Shown here: positions 1-8,459 of the stretch, piece after piece
Position numbering within the stretch: position 1 is the first letter of the stretch
Layout of the letters: every line of letters begins with the position of its first letter
Origin: Streptomyces sp. NWU339
GTDB taxonomy: Bacteria > Actinomycetota > Actinomycetes > Streptomycetales > Streptomycetaceae
Reading direction: 5' to 3'
Length of the DNA: 64,000 nucleotides
Assembly (NCBI RefSeq): GCF_003143855.1
Contig: NZ_QFRK01000009.1
Coordinates: 69,192 to 133,191, forward strand
Made by a program: the position numbers and the translations under genes
The notes under the pieces: model-generated
The model's input: only the letters and a program-made list of their open reading frames with translations
What the model was told of the DNA's origin: nothing
Database searches by the model: none

Positions 1-21
1 CCGACCGGGCTTTCGTCATGC

Positions 22-47
22 CCGTCCCGGCCGCGCGGCCGGGACGG
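22..47. terminator. Perfect 13-bp-arm palindrome, probable terminator
   Basis: The two 13-base arms (CCGTCCCGGCCGC and its complement) are contiguous and perfectly paired. A GC hairpin like this normally ends transcription in Streptomyces. It probably terminates a gene lying left of the window, because no complete gene precedes it here. Confidence 0.55.
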
Positions 48-454
48 TGGGGGCCGTCGCAAACCTCGTGTAGGTAAACCCCTACAACCACATGCTTGCT
101 TTGCCGGGCGTGTCCGTCCCGGGGCGGCACCGACAGGGTCATTCACCAGCAACAAGACTATTTTTAACGGTATTTGGCTGCCCATCAGTGACAGCAGTCC
201 GCCTCTGAAGCCCTTCACGACCTCCCCTTGACCATCGGTCTACGCCAGTAGACACTCACCACTGCCACAAGGCCGATTGATGTCGTGCACACCGACTTCA
301 CATGTGCTCTGCCTGCCCTCGTGAGAGTGCGGGCAGAGGTCCTGTACCAGCCGCCCTCCTGACCAGGGGCGGTCACAGTGTCAGGACACCGCTCCTCGAA
401 GCGGGCCATGGCAAGCCGGTTCGGCGGATCTTCGAAGGTCAACGGGGGAATCTC
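48..454 (+). promoter_or_regulatory. Upstream region of the SARP gene with two inverted repeats
   Basis: I see no gene in this stretch. It contains an unusually AT-rich patch around 150-175. There are two small inverted repeats: GTAGG-N6-CCTAC at 70-85 and GTCTAC-N4-GTAGAC at 238-253. A TTGACC hexamer at 228-233 lies just before the second repeat, with TAGACA at 249-254 as a weak -10 candidate 15 bp away, so the repeat would sit inside a promoter. Promoter and operator roles are inferred. Confidence 0.35.
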
Positions 455-2368
455 GTGCGTTTTCAGCTGCTCGGCCCACTCAGCATCACCGACGGTTGCG
501 ATGTGGCCGTCCTCCCGCCGGCCAAACCGACGTCACTGCTGGCGGCGCTGCTGATCCGCCCCGGCGAGGTGGTCCCGACGCAGCGTCTCCGGCAGGCCGT
601 CTGGGGCGACGAGCAGCCGGCGACGGCGAAGGCGGCCCTGCAGAGTTGCGTCCTGCGGTTGCGCCGCCTCTTCGCGAAGTACGACATAGAGGAACAGTCG
701 GTGGTCGCGGTCGCCGGGGGCTACCGTCTCCCGGCCGACGGCGACACCCTGGACCTGCTGCACTTCCGTGGCCTGGTGGCCGACGCGGCCGGGGCGGGCG
801 AGTCCGAACTTCCCTTGTTGCGAACGGCACTCGGCCTGTGGCAAGGACCGCTTCTCGCCAATGTCCCCTCCGAACTGCTGCACCGCGACGAGGTGCCCCG
901 GCTGGTCGAGGAGCGCCTGCGCGTCCTGGAACGCGTCTGCGAGATCCAACTGACCCGGGGTCAGTACCGCGAGGTCCTGGTGGACCTCTGGGAGGCCACC
1001 CGCACCCACCCCCAGCACGAAGGTCTCGCCGCCCAGTTGATGCGGGCGCTGTACCGGGCGGGACGGCAGATCGAGGCGCTGGCCGAGTACCGGAGGATCA
1101 GGACGCACCTCCGGGAGGAACTCGGCGTCGATCCCGGCGCGGAACTGCAGGGTCTGGAACTGGCCATCCTGCGGGGCGACGAACCCCGTGGCCCGGCCCT
1201 GGAGGCCGCACCACTCACCCTCACCCCGCACGTGGCGCCCGCGGTGGCCGACGCCCTGCCCGACGCCCTTGCGACCCGGGGGGAGAGCGTCCCCTCCGGC
1301 GGGTCCGTCGTCCCCGGCGACGGCCGCCCGCCCTCAGGGCCGGCACATCCGCCGGGGCCCAGGCTGCCCCATGTCCCCGGCTTCACCGGCCGCACCTGTG
1401 AGACCGCCGAGCTGGTGAGCCACCTGAGCGGCGAGGACCGAAGGGACGGGCGGACGAACGCCGGCCCGGTGATCGCGGTGATCTCCGGAGGGCCGGGAAT
1501 GGGCAAGACCGCACTGGCCCTGCACACCGCGCAGCTGGTGGCGGACCGGTACCCCACGGGCGGCATACTGCTGCCGCTGACCAGGCCCGACGGCACGCCA
1601 CGGTCCGCCGACGAGGCGGCCGCCGAACTGCGCTCCGCACTCCCCTCCGGCGCTTCCCCCGGATCATGCCTGGTGATACTCGACGATGTCGTGCACCCCG
1701 ACCAGGTCCGCGGGCTGCTCGGTACGGCGGGCTGCGGCGCCTTCGTCGTCACCAGCCGGATGCGACTGGCCGCCCTGGTCGCCACGCACGGCCCGGCGGT
1801 GCTGCAACTGGGCGCCCTGCCGCCGCAGGAGTCCCACGCGCTCCTCGTCGCCGTCCTCGGTCATGAGCGGGTGGCGGCCGAGGCCACGGCCGCACACGCC
1901 CTCACGGAGACGTGCGGGCATGTCCCGCTGGCCCTGCGGATCGTCGCGGCCCGGCTGCTGACCCGGCCGAAGCTGCGCCTGGCGGACCACGCCGCCTGGC
2001 TGCGGCGGGACCTGCCCGCCCGGCTGGCGCTGCCCGACGACGCCCGGATGTCCGTGCCCCTGACCCTCGACGGTGCCCTGGACCGGCTGCCCGCCCCGGT
2101 GTCCGACGCGCACCTGCGCCTGGCACGGCTGGACGGGCAGATCACCGCACCGGCCGCGGCCCGTGCCCTCTCCGTCCCCGAGACACACGCCGAGGAGCTG
2201 CTCGAGCGGCTCCTCGACACCGGGCTCCTCGACGAGGAACAACCCGGGACGCTCCGCATGAACACCCTGTTCCGCGCCCACGCACTGCACAGGGCCGCCC
2301 GGACCGGCGACATCCCGCAGGCCGTCATCGCCACGGCCCGGCGCGCCCTTCCGTCCGGGGCCACCTGA
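455..2368 (+). CDS. SARP/AfsR-type transcriptional regulator with NB-ARC ATPase domain
   Basis: This 637-residue protein looks like a cluster-situated activator. An OmpR-type winged helix lacking a receiver domain occupies about residues 1-95 (beginning RFQLLGPLSITDG). A bacterial transcriptional activation domain of about 150 residues follows (VWGDEQPATAKAALQ, LRRLFAKY, VEERLRVLERV). After a Pro/Ala-rich linker comes an NB-ARC-like ATPase with P-loop GGPGMGKTA near residue 350 and an LVILDDV Walker B. I chose GTG 455 because a GGGGGAA ribosome site lies 4 bases upstream; the open frame runs back to 302 but that extension resembles nothing. AfsR-class SARPs with this architecture but no TPR tail are common in antibiotic clusters. 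The gene points into the RiPP genes but is separated from them by a hairpin, so it probably has its own transcript. Confidence 0.9.
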   Translation: MRFQLLGPLSITDGCDVAVLPPAKPTSLLAALLIRPGEVVPTQRLRQAVWGDEQPATAKAALQSCVLRLRRLFAKYDIEEQSVVAVAGGYRLPADGDTLDLLHFRGLVADAAGAGESELPLLRTALGLWQGPLLANVPSELLHRDEVPRLVEERLRVLERVCEIQLTRGQYREVLVDLWEATRTHPQHEGLAAQLMRALYRAGRQIEALAEYRRIRTHLREELGVDPGAELQGLELAILRGDEPRGPALEAAPLTLTPHVAPAVADALPDALATRGESVPSGGSVVPGDGRPPSGPAHPPGPRLPHVPGFTGRTCETAELVSHLSGEDRRDGRTNAGPVIAVISGGPGMGKTALALHTAQLVADRYPTGGILLPLTRPDGTPRSADEAAAELRSALPSGASPGSCLVILDDVVHPDQVRGLLGTAGCGAFVVTSRMRLAALVATHGPAVLQLGALPPQESHALLVAVLGHERVAAEATAAHALTETCGHVPLALRIVAARLLTRPKLRLADHAAWLRRDLPARLALPDDARMSVPLTLDGALDRLPAPVSDAHLRLARLDGQITAPAAARALSVPETHAEELLERLLDTGLLDEEQPGTLRMNTLFRAHALHRAARTGDIPQAVIATARRALPSGAT

Positions 2369-2395
2369 CCGACCGGGGCTGCGGCCCGGAACGCG

Positions 2396-2416
2396 GCCCG
2401 GCCCGGCGGGCCGGGC
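2396..2416 (+). terminator. GC hairpin between SARP gene and RiPP operon
   Basis: GCCCGGCCCG and its complement CGGGCCGGGC are separated by one base, so the paired stem must be slightly shorter than the repeat. The hairpin lies 28 bases after the SARP stop. It could terminate the SARP transcript or attenuate readthrough into the operon. Confidence 0.5.
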
Positions 2417-2501
2417 ACCTGAACATCCTGCCCTTCCCTGCCTTTCCCCACCTTTCAGACCCGAGTGGCCGTCAGGCCCGACCCGGAGGTGCGACCCCCG
2501 T

Positions 2502-4763
2502 ATGCCCACGACCCCGTACGAGGAGACCTCGGACACCCGCCCCAGGGTGCGCCGCGACGTGCTGTTCACCGAGACGCCCACCGGCGTGATCTTCCACAAC
2601 GCCGACGGTGGTTTCCAGCTCAGCTCCCCGTCCGCCTACCGGTTCGCCACCCTCCTCGTCCCGCACCTGGACGGGAGCCGGACCGTGGCGGAGATCTGCG
2701 CGGGCTTCAAGGACCAGCAGAAGGCGATGGTGGGCGGACTGGTCAAGGCGCTCTACGCCCGCGGGTTCGCCCGGCCCGTGCCGGCCCCCGGTGAACCGGG
2801 ACCGGGCGCACCCGTGCAGCCGGCGGTCGCCGCGCGCTTCGCGCCGCAGATCGCCTACATCGACCACTACGCCGACGACGCCGAGAACAGGTTCGCCGCG
2901 TTCCGCGGCACCCGCGTCGCCGTGCTCGGCGACGGTCCGGTCGCCCGCTGGTGCGCGCTCTCCCTGATCCGCAACGGCTGCGCCTCCGTCGCCGTGGAGG
3001 CCGCACTGGCCGAAGGCCCCGCCACCGCCGCCGAGTTCGGCGAGCTGCGGACCGAGGCGGCGAAGTTCACCACGCAGGGCAGCCCGGCCGAGGTGACGGT
3101 ACTGCCCGACGCCGGGACCGGCTCGGCGGGCGACTGGACGGCGTACGAGGGGTACGACGTGGTCGTCGCCGCCTGCGGCCGCGACGCGTTCCGGACCGCG
3201 ATCACCCTGCTGGGCCGCGGCGTTCCGGACGGCCGCTTCCTGCTCCCCGCCTGGACCTTCGGCGACCGGGCGGTGGTCGGACCGGTCAGCGGCCCGGACT
3301 CCGACGGCTGCCTGGCCTGCGCGGCGCTGCGCCTCGGCGCGACGGGGGACGCGGCGGTCGCGGCCGACCTCTGGAGCGGTCTGGCCCTGGGTGGTGCCCC
3401 CGGCCCCGGGCCGCGCGGCCCGCTCGCCGCGATGCTCGGCAATCTGCTCGGCTACGAGGTGTTCCGGCTGGTCACCAAGGCACTGCCGGCCGAGACCCGG
3501 GGCCAGGTGCTGCTCCAGGACATGGCCTCGTTCGATGTCCTGGCGGAGCGGCTGCTGCCCCATCCGCGGTGCCCGTTCTGCCGGACCCGGCCCGGCGCTC
3601 CCGAGCCCGTCGACCTGACCGCGGCCCCCGAGCGGCCCGCCTTCGAGCCGGTCGTCGCCGCCGCTCCGGACGACGACGCGACCGAGGGGCCGCTCGCCGA
3701 GCTCGACCGCCGCTCGCTCGCGCTCCGGCCGTCCGTCGGGGTCTTCACCCGGTACGCGGACGAGCCGGTCACCCAGACCCCGCTGAAGGTCGGCGCCGTG
3801 GAGGTCGGTCTGGGCGCCGCCGGGACCCGGACCGTCGTCGCGTTCGACGTCCAGCACACCGCGGGCGCCCGCCTGCGGGCCCTCAACACCGCCGCCGAGG
3901 TCTACGCCGAGCACGTGGTGCCCGGCTCCCCCGCCCCGGACGACACCTCCGGCGCCGACGCGCTGCCGAAGGTCGACCCGGACGCGCTGACCACGGCCAC
4001 CGGAGCCGGGGGTGATCCGGTCGCCTCCTGGGCCCCGGCCACGTCGCTGCTGACCAAGGAACAGACGCTGGTGCCGGCCGGCGCGGTGCGGCCCTTCGGG
4101 CCGGACAACCAGGATCGCCGGTTCGAGCCGTCCCGCGCCGGGGCCGGCGCGGGCGACGGCCTGCCGGAGGCCGCGGCGACCGGCCTGCTGTCCGCGCTCG
4201 CCCACGACGCGCTGCGGCGCTCCGTGCGCGGGGCCGGGCGGACCGCGGTGATCCCCCGGGCCGCGTTCGCCGACGACGTGGAGGCGACCTTCCTGCTGCG
4301 TTCCGCCGGGCATCTGGGGCTGGACGTCGAACTCCTCGACCTCGGGGAGGCGGACCGCACCGGGGTGTCCGTCGTGCTGGCCAGGAGCCGACCGACGGAG
4401 GAGGGCGAGCCGGGCCACTGGGCCACCGGCGCCGCCCTGGACCGGACGGCCGCGGCCACCGACGCGCTGCGCGACCTGCTCGGCACCGTCCAGCTCGCCG
4501 CGGAGGGAGTGCTGGGCACGCCCGACACCGGCGATCCGCTGCTGGCCGACCTCGACGCGGCCCTGATACCGGTCACGGTCGAGGACGGCGCGGCCGGGCC
4601 GGACGCCGGCCCGGCCCCGGTGACCTGGGCGGAGGTCCTGGAGCGGCTGGACGCCGCCGGGCGTGACGCCCTCGTCGTGCCCACGCACGCGGCCGACCTG
4701 CCCGCCGCCGGGATCCACACCGTCCGGGTCCTGCTCACCGAGGCGGCCGACGATGACCGCTGA
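2502..4763 (+). CDS. RiPP F-protein: RRE + ThiF/E1-like + degenerate YcaO (TOMM leader-binding cyclodehydratase partner)
   Basis: This 753-residue protein should bind the precursor leader and present it to the YcaO enzymes. Residues about 15-95 form a PqqD-like RRE fold (RDVLFTETPTGVIFHNADGG, then a helical part with TVAEICAGF). A Rossmann-like E1/ThiF segment starts near 138 (VAVLGDGPVARWC). Two CxxC pairs, CLAC near 268 and CPFC near 357, fit the structural zinc site of this family. From about 400 the chain follows a YcaO fold but has lost the nucleotide site: the usual SNG-A-G...EA..GL.E..ERDA block reads SRAGAGAGDGLPEAAATGLL then AHDAL near 541-570. Such ocin-ThiF F-proteins are known partners of fused C-D cyclodehydratases. 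An SD-like GGAGGT lies 12 bases before ATG 2502. It overlaps the next gene by 11 bases. Confidence 0.85.
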   Translation: MPTTPYEETSDTRPRVRRDVLFTETPTGVIFHNADGGFQLSSPSAYRFATLLVPHLDGSRTVAEICAGFKDQQKAMVGGLVKALYARGFARPVPAPGEPGPGAPVQPAVAARFAPQIAYIDHYADDAENRFAAFRGTRVAVLGDGPVARWCALSLIRNGCASVAVEAALAEGPATAAEFGELRTEAAKFTTQGSPAEVTVLPDAGTGSAGDWTAYEGYDVVVAACGRDAFRTAITLLGRGVPDGRFLLPAWTFGDRAVVGPVSGPDSDGCLACAALRLGATGDAAVAADLWSGLALGGAPGPGPRGPLAAMLGNLLGYEVFRLVTKALPAETRGQVLLQDMASFDVLAERLLPHPRCPFCRTRPGAPEPVDLTAAPERPAFEPVVAAAPDDDATEGPLAELDRRSLALRPSVGVFTRYADEPVTQTPLKVGAVEVGLGAAGTRTVVAFDVQHTAGARLRALNTAAEVYAEHVVPGSPAPDDTSGADALPKVDPDALTTATGAGGDPVASWAPATSLLTKEQTLVPAGAVRPFGPDNQDRRFEPSRAGAGAGDGLPEAAATGLLSALAHDALRRSVRGAGRTAVIPRAAFADDVEATFLLRSAGHLGLDVELLDLGEADRTGVSVVLARSRPTEEGEPGHWATGAALDRTAAATDALRDLLGTVQLAAEGVLGTPDTGDPLLADLDAALIPVTVEDGAAGPDAGPAPVTWAEVLERLDAAGRDALVVPTHAADLPAAGIHTVRVLLTEAADDDR

Positions 4764-6708
4764 CCTCGCCCGGGCCACCGTCGGCGGGACCGAGGAGCCG
4801 CGGCACCGGGCATGCCGTCTCTTCGCGGAGGAACTCCGCCGCGCCCTGGCGGGGTTGCCGTTCGAGCCGGGCCGCCCGGTGCCCGATGTCGCGGTCCTCG
4901 CCCTCGGGGTACGGGACGCCTTCGCCGCCCCCGACCCCACCGACGGGGCGCCGCGCTCCGCGCTCCCCGTGCACCTGTACGGCCGGCATGTGCTGGTCGG
5001 CCCCTGGCCCGTGGAGGGAAGGGCCGGCTGCGGCGCGTGTCTGCGGCGCCGTTGGCAGGGAGTGCGCTCGGTCGGTCTGCGGGAGGGCCTCGAACTGCGC
5101 GGCGGCACCCGGGAGGTGGGGCCATGGCCCTACTCGGTGCCGTTCGCCGCGCAGACCGTCGCCACGCTGATCGCCCGGCTCGGCGCCGCTCCCCTCGACG
5201 ACGGGCGGCCGTTCCCCGACGTATGGCTGGTGGACCTGGAACACCTGACGGTTCGTCACCACCCGCTGGTACCCGAGCCGGACTGCCCCGGCTGCGGCAC
5301 ACCGGAGCCGGTGACCGCCGAGTCCGCCGCCCTCACCCTGCGGTCCGCGCCCAAGTACCGGCCGGGCGTCAGCCGGGTCCGGCCGGTGGACGCGTACGGC
5401 CTCCAAGTGGACGCGTTCGCCAACCCCCACTGGGGCGCCGTCGGACCGTCGGTGGTGTGCGACGTCACCTCGCCGACCACCTCCGCCACCGTGGGCTGCT
5501 TCTCCAGCCGCTCCGGCGACTACCTGCGGGAGACGTTCTGGGGCGGTCACGCCGACACCTACCACGCCAGCACCCGCATCGGCGTGCTGGAGGGTCTGGA
5601 GCGCTACGCCGGGATGCGCGCCCGGGGCCGCGCCCTCACCCTGACCGCCGCCCTGGACGATCTCGGGCCGGCCGCGGTCGACCCGCGCGAGACCGGCCTG
5701 TACACGGACGGCTTCCACCGGGCGAACCCCTGGGTGCCGCCCTTCACCCCGGACCGCCCGATCCCCTGGGTGTGGGGCTGGTCGCTGCGGGACGCGCGCC
5801 CCCGCCCCGTCCCGGAGATCCTCGCCTACTACCACAAGCCCGGGATCGAGCACCGGTTCGTCCAGGAGAGCTCCAACGGCTGCGCCTCCGGGGGCAGTCT
5901 GGAGGAGGCCGTGCTCAGCGGACTGATGGAGGTCCTGGAACGGGACGCCTTCCTGCTCGCCTGGCACGGCATGCAGCCGCTCCCCGAGATCGACCCGGCG
6001 ACCAGCACCGACCCGCACACCCGGGTCATGGTGGACCGCATGGCCATGTACGGGTACCGGGCCAGGTTCTTCGACACCCGGATCACCTTCCCGGTCCCCG
6101 TGGTCACCGGGGTCGCCGAGCGGTTCGACGGCGGCCCCGCCCGGATGTGCTTCGGGGCCGGAGCCGCCCTCGACCCCGAGGCCGCACTCGCCGCGGCCCT
6201 GTGCGAGATCGCCACCGACTCGGTGCAGCTCCTCCAGCGGTTCCGGCGTGACGAGGCCGGGTACCGCGCCATGGCCGAGGACCACGAGAAGATCACCAGC
6301 CTGCACGACCATCCGCTGGTCTACGCGGTACCGGAGATGGGCCGCCACGCCGACTTCCTGCTCCGCCGCTCCTCGCCCCCCGAGCCGTCGAGCGTGGCCG
6401 ACCTGCGCTGGGGCCGCGCGGACGGCTCGGGTCCGGACGTACGCGACGATCTGCTCGCCGCGGTGGACGCCGTGACGTCCGCCGGATTCGACGTGGTCGT
6501 CGTCGACCAGACCGCGCCCGAGCAGCGCGCTCTCGGTCTGTACACCGTGAAGGTGCTGGTGCCCGGCCTGCTCCCGCTCGACTTCGGCTGGACCCGGCAG
6601 CGCGCCCGGCACATGCCCCGGATGCGCACGGCACTGCGCGAGGCGGGCCTGCGGCCCGACGACCTGACCGAGGCCGACCTCAATCCCGGCCCGCACCCCT
6701 TCCCATGA
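4753..6708 (+). CDS. Azoline-forming YcaO cyclodehydratase (first copy, C-D type fusion)
   Basis: This 651-residue enzyme is predicted to use ATP to cyclise Cys, Ser or Thr onto the preceding amide of a precursor peptide. The first 190 residues resemble the zinc-binding end of an E1-like C protein (CGACLRRRWQ near 92, CPGC near 177). The YcaO domain follows, with ASTRIGVLEGLERYAG near 272-287 and an intact nucleotide motif SNGCASGGSLEEA...GLMEVLERD near 372-400. The chain ends in PHPFP, matching the PxPxP tail typical of azoline-forming YcaOs. ATG 4753 lies inside the end of the F-protein gene, so translation is probably coupled. A second enzyme of the same build is encoded at 15381. Substrate residue preference cannot be read from sequence. 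Confidence 0.92.
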   Translation: MTADLARATVGGTEEPRHRACRLFAEELRRALAGLPFEPGRPVPDVAVLALGVRDAFAAPDPTDGAPRSALPVHLYGRHVLVGPWPVEGRAGCGACLRRRWQGVRSVGLREGLELRGGTREVGPWPYSVPFAAQTVATLIARLGAAPLDDGRPFPDVWLVDLEHLTVRHHPLVPEPDCPGCGTPEPVTAESAALTLRSAPKYRPGVSRVRPVDAYGLQVDAFANPHWGAVGPSVVCDVTSPTTSATVGCFSSRSGDYLRETFWGGHADTYHASTRIGVLEGLERYAGMRARGRALTLTAALDDLGPAAVDPRETGLYTDGFHRANPWVPPFTPDRPIPWVWGWSLRDARPRPVPEILAYYHKPGIEHRFVQESSNGCASGGSLEEAVLSGLMEVLERDAFLLAWHGMQPLPEIDPATSTDPHTRVMVDRMAMYGYRARFFDTRITFPVPVVTGVAERFDGGPARMCFGAGAALDPEAALAAALCEIATDSVQLLQRFRRDEAGYRAMAEDHEKITSLHDHPLVYAVPEMGRHADFLLRRSSPPEPSSVADLRWGRADGSGPDVRDDLLAAVDAVTSAGFDVVVVDQTAPEQRALGLYTVKVLVPGLLPLDFGWTRQRARHMPRMRTALREAGLRPDDLTEADLNPGPHPFP

Positions 6709-6720
6709 CCGGCCGCCCCC

Positions 6721-6783
6721 CCGGCGCGCGTGCGCCGGAGAAGCAAGCACACAGAGCACACCGAGAGCACCGAGAGCACCACG
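6721..6783 (+). repeat. Intercistronic hairpin and short tandem repeats between YcaO and SagB genes
   Basis: CCGGCGC-GCGT-GCGCCGG (6721-6738) is a perfect 7-bp stem. It is followed by an AGCAC-rich tract with two exact tandem copies of CCGAGAGCA at 6761-6769 and 6770-6778. This 97-base gap is the largest inside the otherwise tightly packed operon up to the second YcaO, and it contains no start codon for a precursor peptide. It may act as an mRNA processing or stability element. Confidence 0.5.
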
Positions 6784-6805
6784 GAACCGAGGAAAGGGGG
6801 ATCCC

Positions 6806-8440
6806 ATGGGGTACGCCCATGAGTACGCGCACGCCATCCTGCACCGCGGCCGCGTCCCGATGGAGCCCACCGACCATGTCGTGAACTGGGACGACGGCCC
6901 GCGCAAGGGCAAGTACTACCCGAACGCCGAGGCGTTCGCCCTGCCCGGCACCGAGGACCTCGCCGACGTCCCGGTCGCGCCGGGTCTGCTGCCCGGCACC
7001 GCCCGGGTCCAGGACGCCGACGGCTCGCCCGGGTTCGGCCTCCCGCTGTTGTCGGCGATGCTCCGGGACTCCTACGGGCTGACCGGGCGCCGCCTCGGCA
7101 TCCAGGCCAACACCGACCTGCCCGGACTGCCGTACTACACCCACGCGAACTGGTCGCGCGGCACCGCGGGCGGCGGCGGGCTCTACCCGGTGAGCATCCA
7201 CTGGGCGTCCGGCCCCTCCGGCCCCCTCACCCCCGGCCTGCACTACTACGACATCCACCGGCACGCCCTGCAGCGGCTGCTGGCCGGCGACGTCACGGAC
7301 AGGGTCCGGGGCGCGCTCGGCGCGGACGCGCCCGCCGAGGCCCTCGAGACCGACCAGTACCTGCTGCTCGGCGTCAAGTACTGGCAGAACTCCTTCAAGT
7401 ACAACAGCTTCTCGTTCCACGTGGTCAGCACCGACATCGGCACCCTCGTGCAGACCTGGCGGATCTGGGCCGCCGCCCGGGGCCTGCGGATCGCCCCCGT
7501 GCTGTGGTTCGACGAGCCCCGGCTGAACGAACTCCTCGGGACGGCGGGCGAGGAGGAGACGGTGTTCGCCGTCGTGCCGCTCCACTGGGACGGGCCGGCA
7601 CCCCGCCCGGACGCCCCCCGCACGGACCCGCGCCACCGGCCGGCCGTCCGGCACCGGGACGTCGAACGCTCGCGCACCCTGCTGGACTTCACCGCGCTGC
7701 GCGACATGCACACGGCCACCCTGGAGGGCGCCGCCGACCGGCCCGCCCCCGGGGCGCTGACCGCCGCCGCGGCCCTCCCCGCCGCCGGCACGGACGCCGA
7801 CGCCGTGGGCGTCCCCGTGGCTCTGCCCGAGCCTGCCTTCCCGGACACCGGCGTCCGCCGCGCCCTGCGCGACCGCCGCTCCAGCTTCGGCAGGTTCGAC
7901 GCCCGCCGTCCGGTCGGCACCGGGGACCTGTCGGCGGTGCTCGCCGCCTGCGCCGGGACCCGGCTGGCCGGCGACACCGATCCGTCCGGCGAGATCCGGC
8001 TCGCCAAGCTGTACGCCTTCGTCAACCACGTGGAAGGCGTGGAACAGGGGGCGTACGCGTACGACCCCGACCGTGACGAGCTGCGCCCGGTCGCCCCGGG
8101 CCCCCAGGGCTCCTTCCTCCAGGAGAACTACTTCCTGGCCAACTACAACCTGGAGCAGGCCGGTGCGGTCCTGGTGCCCACCGTGCGCACCACCGCGGTC
8201 CTGGACGCCCTCGGCGACCGCGGCTACCGGCTCGCCGTCGGCACCGCCGGAGCCGTCGCGCAGAGCTTCTACGTCGCGGCCTCCGCCCTGGGCCTGGGCG
8301 CCGGCGTGGCGCTGGGCTTCGACAACGTCTCGTTCGTCGAGCGGCTCGGGCTGGCGGACGGCGACGAGGCCCCGCTGCTCATCATGGCCCTCGGTCACGA
8401 ACGGCCCGGGCCCGCCGACTTCCGCCACGAGATCGCCTGA
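6806..8440 (+). CDS. SagB-type FMN-dependent azoline dehydrogenase
   Basis: This 544-residue protein should oxidise azolines made by the YcaO enzymes to aromatic thiazoles or oxazoles. It has two nitroreductase-like halves. The N-terminal half runs to about residue 250, and the C-terminal half starts near 350 with RRALRDRRSSFGRF, an FMN-contact pattern of the SagB/ThcOx group, and ends with SFYVAASALGLGAGVALGFD. The length fits actinobacterial SagB-type oxidases of this two-lobed kind. ATG 6806 has AGGAAAGGGGG just upstream. Its location between the YcaO and LanB genes supports action on the same peptide. Function is inferred from family. Confidence 0.88.
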   Translation: MGYAHEYAHAILHRGRVPMEPTDHVVNWDDGPRKGKYYPNAEAFALPGTEDLADVPVAPGLLPGTARVQDADGSPGFGLPLLSAMLRDSYGLTGRRLGIQANTDLPGLPYYTHANWSRGTAGGGGLYPVSIHWASGPSGPLTPGLHYYDIHRHALQRLLAGDVTDRVRGALGADAPAEALETDQYLLLGVKYWQNSFKYNSFSFHVVSTDIGTLVQTWRIWAAARGLRIAPVLWFDEPRLNELLGTAGEEETVFAVVPLHWDGPAPRPDAPRTDPRHRPAVRHRDVERSRTLLDFTALRDMHTATLEGAADRPAPGALTAAAALPAAGTDADAVGVPVALPEPAFPDTGVRRALRDRRSSFGRFDARRPVGTGDLSAVLAACAGTRLAGDTDPSGEIRLAKLYAFVNHVEGVEQGAYAYDPDRDELRPVAPGPQGSFLQENYFLANYNLEQAGAVLVPTVRTTAVLDALGDRGYRLAVGTAGAVAQSFYVAASALGLGAGVALGFDNVSFVERLGLADGDEAPLLIMALGHERPGPADFRHEIA

Positions 8441-8459
8441 CGGCCGCAGAGGAATCCCC

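Noticed and set aside
18..77. Possible short peptide starting ATG 18 as a RiPP precursor
   Set aside because: It is read through the palindrome at 22-47, has no ribosome site and lacks a leader-like part or a Ser/Thr/Cys-rich core.
302..454. Upstream start at 302 for the SARP gene
   Set aside because: The 51 added residues match nothing and the ribosome site favours GTG 455.
2472..5108. Long open frame on the minus strand opposite the F-protein and YcaO genes
   Set aside because: It is a shadow of GC-biased codons. It has no ribosome site or family resemblance and lies opposite well-supported genes.
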